This document shows, piece by piece, positions 7,861-15,600 of a stretch of DNA of 20,297 nt (within the stretch, counting starts at the first letter, position 1; every line of letters begins with the position of its first letter). Below the pieces are notes generated by a model. The model ran no database searches, had not been told where the DNA came from, and was given only the letters and a program-made list of their open reading frames with translations. This stretch comes from CALXXL01 sp964512385. Lineage in GTDB: Bacteria; Verrucomicrobiota; Lentisphaeria; Victivallales; Victivallaceae. The translations under genes were made by a program, and so were the position numbers. Location of the stretch: contig CAZEHZ010000036.1 of NCBI GenBank assembly GCA_964512385.1, positions 1-20,297 on the forward strand, read 5' to 3'.

Positions 7861-7889
7861 ATATTACACTTTGAAAAAATTACCAGTAA
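7861..7889 (-). promoter_or_regulatory. Putative promoter for mscS-argG
   Basis: On the minus strand TTACTG (7889-7884), a 17-base spacer and TAATAT (7866-7861) give a moderate promoter about 57 bases before the mscS ATG. The same divergent region holds TTGACA on the plus strand at 7830-7835. Its only good -10-like partner (TAATAT, 7857-7862) is 21 bases away, so the promoter of the uracil-DNA glycosylase gene is unresolved. Confidence 0.35.
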
Positions 7890-7923
7890 ATCTGTCATAT
7901 AAATTTTGGAAAGTTGCATTGAT

Positions 7924-8775
7924 ATGGCTATACAACAGAATTTTTACACTGAAATGAGGTCGGCAATCCGGCATAATCTTGATTTGGCAGACGTTTCACC
8001 GGAAGTCTGGCAGGAGTTTTGCGCCGCCGTTACTCCGGAACACTATCTTGAACAGCCGCCGGCACCGAATCGGATTCCGGCCTCGACAGCCGCCGGAGCA
8101 ATTAAACCCGACATCAAGCCATCGCTTCAGCATAATACCATAACGCCGTCAAGTCCGCCGAAAAAAACTGAATCGCCCGTCGCTTCAATGCCTGCGTCCA
8201 TGCCGGATTTAACGCTTTTCTCATGGGAGGAACTGGAAAATGCCGGGAAGAATTGCCGGGCCTGCCAACTGCGTTCCGGTTGCCAAAATGTGGTGTTCGG
8301 CGAAGGGAATCAACATGCCGAACTCATGTTTATCGGTGAAGGCCCCGGCGCCGATGAAGATGCTCAAGGCCGCCCCTTTGTTGGTGCCGCCGGTCAACTG
8401 CTGGACAAAATGATTCTGGCTATGCAATACCAGCGCCATGAAGTGTATATCGCCAATGTGGTAAAATGCCGCCCGCCGGGGAATCGGGCACCGGAAGAGG
8501 CCGAAGCCAACTGCTGTATGAAGTTTCTTACCCGGCAAATTGAGTTGACCGCCCCCAAGGTAATTGTGTTGTTAGGCGCAACGCCGTTACGCTATCTTAT
8601 GCAGTTAACCGGAATAAAACGGCATCGGGGAACATTTTTAGAGTATAAAAACATTCCGGTAATGCCGACTTTTCACCCGGCATATCTGTTGCGCTCGCCG
8701 GAAGACAAGCGTTTGGTGTGGGCGGATTTAAAGCAGGTGATGACTCTGCTGGGCAAAGAGTTGCCAAAACGTTAA
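7924..8775 (+). CDS. Family-4 uracil-DNA glycosylase (4Fe-4S)
   Basis: The 283-residue protein removes uracil from DNA as the first step of base excision repair. The catalytic domain (about residues 100-280) contains 'GEGPGADED' (138-146, motif A) and 'HPAYLLR' (251-257, motif B). Four cysteines (C111, C114, C182, C198) are spaced as expected for the iron-sulfur cluster of family 4. The first 95 residues are a Pro/Ala/Ser-rich extension of the kind often seen in this family and may be flexible. I chose ATG 7924, with GGAAAG 10 bases before it, over the in-frame TTG at 7906, which lacks a ribosome binding site. It lies upstream of lexA, but two promoters intervene, so joint transcription is uncertain. 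Confidence 0.93.
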   Translation: MAIQQNFYTEMRSAIRHNLDLADVSPEVWQEFCAAVTPEHYLEQPPAPNRIPASTAAGAIKPDIKPSLQHNTITPSSPPKKTESPVASMPASMPDLTLFSWEELENAGKNCRACQLRSGCQNVVFGEGNQHAELMFIGEGPGADEDAQGRPFVGAAGQLLDKMILAMQYQRHEVYIANVVKCRPPGNRAPEEAEANCCMKFLTRQIELTAPKVIVLLGATPLRYLMQLTGIKRHRGTFLEYKNIPVMPTFHPAYLLRSPEDKRLVWADLKQVMTLLGKELPKR

Positions 8776-8794
8776 GAAAATATTAGATGCGGCA

Positions 8795-8822
8795 TTGACT
8801 TTTATAAAACTTGTATTATACT
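8795..8822 (+). promoter_or_regulatory. Upstream promoter (P1) for the lipoprotein-lexA unit
   Basis: TTGACT (8795-8800), a 16-base spacer and TATACT (8817-8822) each differ from sigma70 consensus by one base. It is one of the best promoters in the window, with a 5' leader of about 80 bases. Confidence 0.6.
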
Positions 8823-8862
8823 ACTTTATATAGATTTTTTTGATTTTTTGTATGAGTTTTAT

Positions 8863-8891
8863 TTGACATTGCCAAAAATACGTTGTCTATT
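8863..8891 (+). promoter_or_regulatory. Downstream promoter (P2) for the lipoprotein-lexA unit
   Basis: A perfect TTGACA (8863-8868), a 17-base spacer and TCTATT (8886-8891) lie about 20 bases before the lipoprotein ATG. Together with P1 this gives tandem promoters. No CTGT-N8-ACAG or GAAC-N4-GTTC operator is visible by eye in 8776-8911. Confidence 0.6.
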
Positions 8892-8911
8892 AGCTTAAAG
8901 GTGGGAATGGT

Positions 8912-9415
8912 ATGCAGATTTTTAAATTGATACAGGTTATATGTTTGGCGTGGCTGGCAGTGGCGTTAGGAGGTTGCTCGTGGCTGGCCGGCGATAATGA
9001 ATCGGCAGAGCAAGCCGCTCAGGCGGAACCCCAGGCGGAAGCGGCACCGGAGTTAAGTTTGATGAGTGAGGATGACGATGCCGGATTGCTGAGTTTGGCA
9101 AATGCGTTTATGTCGGCATTAAGCAGTAATGACTTTTCGGCCGTTCAACCGTTATTGGCCGGAGATTTGCAGAATAATGTGCAGTTTAAGGAAAATTTTA
9201 ATAGTTTTTGTCGGCGGTTGCAAGCTATAGGCCCCATAAAAAGTTGGAGTTTGGCGGCAACATTGGAGCGCACTCCACTGCGGGCGGCGGTTTATAAAGT
9301 TACAATTGCAGAGCAACTAAACGGAAAAACGGTGAACTCTGATTTATTGTTCGCCCTTACTGCGGCCAAACTGGATGGTAAATTAGTTATAGTTGAATTT
9401 AAACCGATTTTTTAA
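8912..9415 (+). CDS. Small lipoprotein, possibly NTF2-like fold
   Basis: The 167-residue protein has a lipoprotein signal ending in 'VALGGC' (Cys22), then an acidic Ala/Glu/Gln-rich linker of about 30 residues. The C-terminal domain 'LANAFMSALSSNDFSAVQPLL...' continues with alternating strands. A helix pair with 'ALSSNDF' followed by strands is reminiscent of NTF2-like or DUF4878-type domains, but this is only a topology impression. AAAGGTGG precedes the start. It ends 52 bases before lexA and shares the tandem promoters, so it is probably the first gene of a lipoprotein-lexA transcript. Function unknown. Confidence 0.8.
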   Translation: MQIFKLIQVICLAWLAVALGGCSWLAGDNESAEQAAQAEPQAEAAPELSLMSEDDDAGLLSLANAFMSALSSNDFSAVQPLLAGDLQNNVQFKENFNSFCRRLQAIGPIKSWSLAATLERTPLRAAVYKVTIAEQLNGKTVNSDLLFALTAAKLDGKLVIVEFKPIF

Positions 9416-9467
9416 ACTCGTAGAGGGGGGGCCTCAGCGGGATAACAAACTAAGGAGGAAGAGGAAA

Positions 9468-10091
9468 ATGAGAGAATTAACCGAAAAACAGAAAAACATC
9501 TTGGAATTTATTGAAGACTTTGCCGATCGTGAAGGCATGGCGCCGACCGTTTATGAAATCGGCGAAAAATTCGGCATTAAAACGTCTACCGTTTTTGCCC
9601 ATCTAAAGGCATTGCAACGGAAAAATCAGCTTACCCGTAGCTCTAAAGCCCGCAGTATTGCCTTGCGTAACACCCGGAGACCGGTGTCTCACATGTCGTT
9701 TTTGGTACCGATTCCGCTGATTGGGCGGATCAATGCCGGGATTCCGGCTGACACTCCGGAATTTAAAGAACGTGATATTTATGTGGAACCCTCAATTTTA
9801 GCTCGTTATCCCGGCGACAAATTCTTTGCGTTGCGTGTACAAGGCGAAAGTATGCGTGATTTGGGGATTTTAGAAGGCGATATAATCATTGTCCGCCAAA
9901 CCAAAAACGTTCGCTCCGGCGATGTAGTGGCGGCCTTGGTCAGTAATGAAACCACGATAAAATCGTATTACCCGTTAAATCAGGGCAAAATTGAGCTGCG
10001 TCCCGCCAACCCGGACTTCTCCACTCAAATTTACAACGCCCAAGATGTAAATGTTCAGGGGAAAATCATTGGACTGCAGCGTGAATATTAA
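9468..10091 (+). CDS. lexA: LexA SOS repressor
   Basis: The 207-residue protein represses DNA-damage-inducible genes and cleaves itself when activated RecA is present. Residues 1-66 form the winged helix-turn-helix ('LTEKQKNILEFIEDF', 'TVYEIGEKFGIKTSTVFAHLKALQRKNQL'). The cleavage site is A90-G91 ('GRINAGIP'). S128 ('QGESMRD') and K165 ('TTIKSYY') are the catalytic dyad of the S24 peptidase domain. The ATG at 9468 is chosen because AAGGAGG (9452-9458) and the family's N-terminus match it; an in-frame upstream start at 9393 would overlap the lipoprotein gene. The leader has a run of seven G (9425-9431). The recognition helix differs from the E. coli type, so its operator may differ too. Confidence 0.95.
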   Translation: MRELTEKQKNILEFIEDFADREGMAPTVYEIGEKFGIKTSTVFAHLKALQRKNQLTRSSKARSIALRNTRRPVSHMSFLVPIPLIGRINAGIPADTPEFKERDIYVEPSILARYPGDKFFALRVQGESMRDLGILEGDIIIVRQTKNVRSGDVVAALVSNETTIKSYYPLNQGKIELRPANPDFSTQIYNAQDVNVQGKIIGLQREY

Positions 10092-10119
10092 TATAAGATA
10101 AAAACAACTCAGATATGAG

Positions 10120-10386
10120 TAGTTAGTCGATAATGCAGAAGGTGATTTTGGTTGTAGACAAGGCGGCAAGTAGAGCGATGTGTACTTTAGTACATGAGTG
10201 GCACAGCCAACGCAGTATACGACAAAAAGCACCGCGGCACCTTCCAGCGGAGGCATGGTTAATGCCGGAGCGACTATGCATAAAACATAGTTCTACGCTG
10301 AAAACCTTGCATTTATTTATGTAACTTTTAAAATTTGACATTTTGATTGTTAATGATATAGCCGGTTTTGCATTATCGACTAGTTA
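10120..10386. mobile_element. 255-bp MITE-like element with 12-bp TIRs and 6-bp target duplication
   Basis: A perfect 12-bp inverted repeat, GTCGATAATGCA at 10126-10137 and TGCATTATCGAC at 10369-10380, bounds a 255-bp block. TAGTTA is directly repeated on both sides (10120-10125 and 10381-10386), as expected for a transposition target duplication. The interior has no convincing gene. Its left half is an imperfect palindrome: GAAGGTG (10138-10144) matches CACCTTC (10238-10244) and the centre is the hairpin TGTAC-TTTA-GTACA (10181-10194). Its right half has smaller hairpins (GGCAT/ATGCC, ACTATG/CATAGT) enclosed by CAGCG/CGCTG. This is the structure of a non-autonomous miniature element. The mobilising transposase is not in the window. 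It separates lexA from its likely terminator. Confidence 0.75.
10335..10362 (+). promoter_or_regulatory. Outward-facing promoter near the right end of the MITE-like element
   Basis: TTGACA (10335-10340), 16 bases and TATAGC (10357-10362), with TG one base before the -10 (extended -10), predict transcription starting near the right inverted repeat and running outward. The transcript would meet two terminator hairpins at 10391-10441 and 10453-10521. Confidence 0.4.
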
Positions 10387-10390
10387 ATTT

Positions 10391-10441
10391 TGACAACATC
10401 CCGGATTGCTTATTGACGTCGGGGATGTTGTTTTGTTTTTT
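10391..10441 (+). terminator. Intrinsic terminator, probably of lexA
   Basis: ACAACATCCC (10393-10402) pairs perfectly with GGGATGTTGT (10422-10431) across a 19-base loop and is followed by TTTTGTTTTTT. Without the inserted element it would stand about 40 bases after the lexA stop, the normal place for its terminator. Confidence 0.8.
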
Positions 10442-10452
10442 ACGGTTCAATA

Positions 10453-10521
10453 AGACCGGTCAATTTATCGGGTAAAGATTTATAGCAATCCGCTTATCTG
10501 AGCGGGTTGACCGGTTTTTTT
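10453..10521 (+). terminator. Second structured terminator or end of a small RNA
   Basis: ACCGGTCAA (10455-10463) pairs with TTGACCGGT (10507-10515), followed by seven T. Inside it AATCCGCT/AGCGGGTT (10487-10494/10501-10508) forms another hairpin that competes for the two bases at 10507-10508. The hairpin has its T-run only on the plus strand, so it ends rightward transcription before the MlaA-hydrolase gene. It could be a back-up terminator or the 3' end of a short RNA. Confidence 0.6.
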
Positions 10522-10544
10522 GTTATATTATGTGAACGGGAAAC

Positions 10545-10572
10545 TTGTTTTTCTGAAAAGAAGTGGTAAATT
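10545..10572 (+). promoter_or_regulatory. Putative promoter for the MlaA-hydrolase/hrpA/aroE/prepilin peptidase operon
   Basis: TTGTTT (10545-10550), 16 bases and TAAATT (10567-10572) form a moderate promoter about 50 bases before the ATG at 10626. It is the only reasonable candidate after the two terminators, but the region is AT-rich. Confidence 0.35.
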
Positions 10573-10625
10573 ATAAAAAAATAATGTTTACAATATTGAA
10601 ATTATTTAAACAAGAGAAATAAATC

Positions 10626-12677
10626 ATGAAGTCTAAACTATGGAATATGTTGCTGCCGACAATGTTAATGGCAGTTTTTGTTGGTTGTGCATCCACACCG
10701 CCGCCACCGCCGGCAAATACGGCTCCGATTTATTTAGTCAGCTCCGAATTAGGTGGTAAAGACCCGGTCGAACCGTTTAACCGCTCCATGTATGTGGTTA
10801 ACGAATTCGGATTACGCTGGGTTTATCGTCCTGTCGGTTATATTTGGGGATCGATTTTCCCACGGGTGGTCGTTACCGGGTTTAATAATTTTACCGATAA
10901 TGTCGGTTTTCCGGTGCGCATGTTCAGTTGCTTTTTACAGGCGGAATGGAAGCCGGGCGGCATTGAATTTGCCCGCTTTTTTGTTAATACCACCGCCGGA
11001 TGCTTAGGTTTTATGGAGGTGGCGCAACCGTATTTTGACCTGCCGCGCCAGGACGAAGATTTTGGTCAGGCGTTTGCCTGCTGGGGCATCGGGCCGGGGT
11101 GTTATTTGTTCCTGCCGTTTTACGGGCCGACTAATGTGCGTGACGGCGTTGGAGCAATTTTTGATTATGCCTTTGACCCTAAAAGCTATTTCTATGGCGG
11201 CCAGGCATTTACTGCGGTTAATAAACTGTCCAGCGGTTACGGGGCGTTTGACGATTTGTACCGTCAGCAGCAGGACCCGTATGAAATTCTGCGTGATTTG
11301 TCTTTACAGCAGCGTTATTTGCAGTTGCACAACTTTAAACCGGCACCGACAGCGGAAGAAAATGTGGAAGTTGCTGAAGGTGAAATCGCCGATAATGTGA
11401 GAGCACCGATGGCCGTTGAAACGGCAGTAGATGCCGCCGTGGTAAATCATTTTAAGCGTGAAGCCCGCGCGGTTGGCGGTTTCTCCGGCAGTTCCACTCG
11501 CGACACGCTGGATTACTTAGCGTTTATAGAACGCAATCAAACTATGTGGCCGTATTTGTCGCTGTGGAATAGTAATTTTTCACGCAATGGCGAAGTTCGC
11601 TCTCTGGCGGTTTTGCCGGAACGGGACAAACTTGATTATAAGTTTTATCTAAATAAACAGGCCGGAAAAACGGCTCCGTTGGTGGTTTTATTGTGCGGTC
11701 TGGGCGGCCATTACAGCAGTAGCGGCAGTACCGCTATGGCACAGTTGTTTTATGACCAGGGGTATTCGGTGGCGGTATTCTCCAATACCTTGAATCAGGA
11801 CTTTTTAAAGGCGGTTACGCCGGAATACTGTTCTGGTTACTCGCCGGATGATGCCAAATTAATTGCACGGGTTTTGACCTTGGCAGTTCAGGATTTACAA
11901 AAAAGTCAGGATATTGCGCCCGAAAGTTTAGTTTTAAGCGGATATTCGCACGGTGCTTTGCAGTCGTTATTCATTACGGCCACCGCCGAGCAGGATTTGC
12001 CGTTGCCGGTATCGGCGGTTATCGCCGTAAATCCGCCGGTGGATCTGATTTATGCCACTGGAAAAATGGACGGATTTGTGAACGTGGCGGAAAAATGGAG
12101 TGCCGACGAAGCTCAGCAGAAAATCTCCGACGTATTAGCCAAATATTTGAGTGGTAAATTAAATTCGCCGAATGCCGTAGACGAAGAAAACAGTCATGCC
12201 GTCGTCGGCTTGGCGTTCCGCTTTACTCTGCGTGATGCGATATTCATCGGTGAACGTTATCAGGGGATTCCGGCGTTACAGAACCATTATCAATGGGGCA
12301 GTCGTTATCCGTTATATATAGAAATCAATCAGTTGACCTTTGACTGGTATGTGGAAAATGTCCTGTTAGGCTACTATCAGCGCAAATTAAACCGTCCGGA
12401 TTTGACGGTAGAAGAACTACGCAAAAATAGTTCATTATACAGTATTGGCGATTTTCTGGCGAATGACTCCAGAGTTCATGTTATACATACCGCAAACGAC
12501 TTTTTACTGAGCGACGCCGATGCGGAGTTTTTAGCCGATACCTGTAAAAATTTAATTCTGTTTGACCGTGGCGGCCACTTGGGGCAGTTGTCCCGCCCGC
12601 AAGTTCAGCAGCAGCTTCAGCAGTTACTGCCGAAGCTGGTTAGCAAGGAGAATGATGAGACCCCGCAAGAACTCTGA
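10626..12677 (+). CDS. MlaA (VacJ) lipoprotein fused to a C-terminal alpha/beta hydrolase
   Basis: The 683-residue protein has a lipoprotein signal (lipobox 'VFVGC', Cys21) and a Pro-rich stretch. A full MlaA/VacJ domain follows (about residues 44-225: 'DPVEPFNRSMYVVNE', 'FFVNTTAGCLGFMEVA', 'LPRQDEDFGQAFACWGIGPG', 'LPFYGPTNVRDGVG'). MlaA sits in the outer membrane and draws misplaced phospholipids from the outer leaflet for retrograde transport. After a linker (about 240-340) comes an alpha/beta hydrolase domain: 'LVVLLCGLGGHY' near 352, nucleophile elbow G439-Y-S441-H-G443, acid Asp625 ('TANDFLLSD') and His651 ('GGHLGQL'). A lipid-cleaving or esterase role next to the lipid channel is inference. 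E. coli MlaA is about 250 residues and lacks this domain. The ribosome binding site is weak (AAGAGA). Its 3' end overlaps hrpA. Confidence 0.88.
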   Translation: MKSKLWNMLLPTMLMAVFVGCASTPPPPPANTAPIYLVSSELGGKDPVEPFNRSMYVVNEFGLRWVYRPVGYIWGSIFPRVVVTGFNNFTDNVGFPVRMFSCFLQAEWKPGGIEFARFFVNTTAGCLGFMEVAQPYFDLPRQDEDFGQAFACWGIGPGCYLFLPFYGPTNVRDGVGAIFDYAFDPKSYFYGGQAFTAVNKLSSGYGAFDDLYRQQQDPYEILRDLSLQQRYLQLHNFKPAPTAEENVEVAEGEIADNVRAPMAVETAVDAAVVNHFKREARAVGGFSGSSTRDTLDYLAFIERNQTMWPYLSLWNSNFSRNGEVRSLAVLPERDKLDYKFYLNKQAGKTAPLVVLLCGLGGHYSSSGSTAMAQLFYDQGYSVAVFSNTLNQDFLKAVTPEYCSGYSPDDAKLIARVLTLAVQDLQKSQDIAPESLVLSGYSHGALQSLFITATAEQDLPLPVSAVIAVNPPVDLIYATGKMDGFVNVAEKWSADEAQQKISDVLAKYLSGKLNSPNAVDEENSHAVVGLAFRFTLRDAIFIGERYQGIPALQNHYQWGSRYPLYIEINQLTFDWYVENVLLGYYQRKLNRPDLTVEELRKNSSLYSIGDFLANDSRVHVIHTANDFLLSDADAEFLADTCKNLILFDRGGHLGQLSRPQVQQQLQQLLPKLVSKENDETPQEL

Positions 12678-15600
12678 CCCGGCACCGTTACCGAATATCA
12701 ATGAACTGCTTCAGCAGCTTTCCGCAGTGCGTTTGCGAGACCGCTTTTTTCTAAAAAAAGAGTTGAACCGCATTGCGGAGCAGTTAAAAAAACAACAGGA
12801 CTGCAGTTTTGCACTGGCAAAATTCAGCGAGAAAGTGCGCATTGCCGAATCCCGCAGTTTAATAAAAGCGGCCGCAAGTTGTAAAATATCCTATCCGGAA
12901 GAGTTGCCGGTAAGTTTGCGTCGTACTGATATTTTAGCGGCGATAAAGCAAAATCAAGTGGTGATAATTTGCGGCTCGACCGGCAGTGGTAAAACCACTC
13001 AACTGCCCAAAATGCTGTTGGAGGCCGGGGGCGGACGTTTCGGCGCCATCGGTTGTACTCAACCCCGGCGTTTGGCGGCTACGGCAATGGCACGCCGGGT
13101 GGCCGGTGAACTGGAGACGGAACTTGGTAATCAGGTGGGCTACAAGGTGCGGTTTGACGATAAAACCGGCCCGAATACGGTAATAAAGTTCCTTACCGAC
13201 GGAATGTTGCTCAGCGAAATAGCCTCTGACGCCAAACTGCTGAATTATGACGCCATCATTATTGACGAAGTGCATGAACGCAGTTTAAATATTGATTTTT
13301 TACTGGGATATTTAAAAAATCTACTGCCGCAACGCCCGGACTTAAAGGTGATTATTTCGTCGGCCACACTGGACGCAGAACATTTTGCCGAGTTTTTTTA
13401 TCATGCACCGATTATCACCGTAGAAGGGCGAACGTTTCCGGTGGAGGATTTCTATCTGCCCGCCGCTGATGAAGATGAAGAGTTGTCCACTCATATTGCC
13501 AGAGCGGTGGAGTTTATTGATGAACTGGACTCCGCCGGCGACATCCTGATTTTTCTGCCCGGAGAACGGGAGATTCGGGATGCCACCGATGTGCTGACCG
13601 GCCGTCGATACCGCAATACCGAAGTTCTGCCGCTGTTTGCCCGGTTAAGCATGGGCGAGCAACAGCGCATTTTTGCACCGGGGCGGCAACGCCGGATTAT
13701 ACTGGCCACCAACGTGGCGGAAACCTCGGTTACTATTCCCCGGATTCACTATGTTATTGACTCCGGCTTGGCCAGAATCAGCCGCTATAACGCCAAAAGC
13801 GGTATTCAGGAACTGCAAATTGAGCAGATTTCGCAGGCCAGCGCCAGACAACGCCGGGGGCGTTGCGGCCGTATTGCCGACGGGATTTGCGTGTATTTGT
13901 ATGACGAAGATACTATGAAGCAGGCCGCCGAATATACCGACCCGGAAATAAAGCGTACCAGTCTGGCCGGGGTTATTCTGCAAATGGCGATGCTGAAGCT
14001 GGGCAATATTGAACACTTTCCGTTTATTGATCCGCCGCCGGGCAATTTGATTCGAGAGGGTCGACGCACGTTGTCGGATATCGAGGCGATTGATGAACAT
14101 CATCACATTACCGCACAAGGGCGGAGTATCGCCGCAATGCCGATTGATCCGCATTTAGCCCGTATGTTATTATATGGTAAAAAGTTAGGTGTAGGTTTTG
14201 AAATGACGGTAGTAACTGCTAATCTGTCTATTCCAGACCCGAAAGAGCGCCCGCAGGAAAAACAGCAGGCCGCCGACACCGCCCATACGCAATGGCGGGA
14301 TAAAGAGTCTGACTTTGTATCCATCATCAATTTATGGAATTTTTTACAGCTTAACGCCAAAAGCAAATCCGATTTGCGCAAATTGGCCAGACGTAACTTT
14401 TTGAATTTTAACCGGTTGGTGGAATGGAAAAATCTTCTGGATGACCTGTTGTCGGCCGGCAAAGAGGGTAATAATATCATCCCGGTACCCGAAAATATGG
14501 TGATAAAAGAGTTTTCGCACGATGCGTTGCATCAGGCGGTGCTGGCCGGCGTGCCGAGAAATTTGGGCATGTATGATGCGGAAAAAGCGAATTATCTGGG
14601 TACGGCGGCACGACGATTTTTGCTGTTTCCGGGGTCTGGATTAGCCAAATTAAAGCCGATTCCCAAATGGATTTTAACGCTGAATTTAGTGGAAACATCA
14701 CGAGTTTTTGCCCGTCAGAACGCCGTGATTAAACCGGAGTTTTTAGAGCTGGTGGCGCCGCATCTTTGTACGGCAACTTATGACCAGGTGGAATTTAATG
14801 CGTCCAGCGGTTTTGTATATGCCCGCGAACGTTTAGTCTCCGGCGGCTTGCCGATTCATATGGGGCGGCGGGTGCATTACGGCAAACTGCGCCCGGCGGA
14901 GGCAAGAAAAGTGTTTATCCGCGAGGCATTGGCCGAGGGCAAAATCGAGTCTAAGCATCCCCTGATTAAGGCGTACCTACAAGAGTTGAATGCTTTAAAA
15001 CTTTTAGAAGACAAGTTGCGCCGCCCCGGTACGGTGGTAGACAGCGAAGCAATTTATGAGGCGCTGCTGTTAAAACTGCCGAATAGCGTGGTGTCCACTC
15101 AAAGTTTAGAGGCCGAACTGAATAAACAAAAGCTCCTGCCGCTACCGCGCGAGGAGATGATGATGTATCAGTTTACTCCCGTAAATTTTGCCGACTACCC
15201 GGACAGTTTGAATATTGCGGGCGAAAAATTTGCTCTGCAATACACCTTTGACTGCGACAGCGAAGCCGACGGCATTGCCGTGTTAGTGCCGAAAAATGAT
15301 CTGAATTTAATCAGTCCGGCGCAATTAGAGTATCTGGTTCCCGGCTATCTTAGCGAAAAAGTGGAGCTGATGTTACGCAAACTGCCCAAACAAAAGAGAC
15401 TGCAAATTCGCCCGATAAACGACACCATTGAGTTATATGTGGATGAAGTGCGCCGTGGAAAAATCCCGACCGATTTACCATTGGCGGAAACGCTGGCGGA
15501 TTTTCTGACCGCAACTTTTGATGACAGTTTTAATCCGGCGGATTTTGACCATGTGGAGTTTCCGGAGTTTTTAATTATGAAAATTGCCGAATTGGATGCG

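Noticed and set aside
7906..7923. Upstream TTG start extending the uracil-DNA glycosylase by six residues
   Set aside because: No ribosome binding site precedes it, whereas ATG 7924 has GGAAAG at proper spacing.
8863..8889. GACA...TGTC inverted half-sites as a LexA operator at promoter P2
   Set aside because: Only four bases per arm match and the spacing of 15 fits no known LexA motif; not enough to call.
9393..9467. Upstream start extending LexA by 25 residues
   Set aside because: It would overlap the lipoprotein gene and read through the ribosome binding site AAGGAGG; the family N-terminus starts at 9468.
10270..10312. Hairpin cluster AGCG-ACTATG...CATAGT-CGCT resembling a group II intron domain V or a ribozyme core
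   Set aside because: The GNRA-type loop and the AGC triad context of domain V, and the CUGANGA/GAAA core of a hammerhead, are absent.
10126..10341. Open frames of 63-93 codons crossing the MITE-like element on both strands
   Set aside because: They lack ribosome binding sites, cross the inverted repeats and have low-quality composition; the palindromic structure explains the open frames.
12562..12654. Upstream start extending HrpA by 31 residues into the MlaA-hydrolase gene
   Set aside because: The extension is a shadow frame of the hydrolase; AAGGAG sits just before the ATG pair at 12652/12655.
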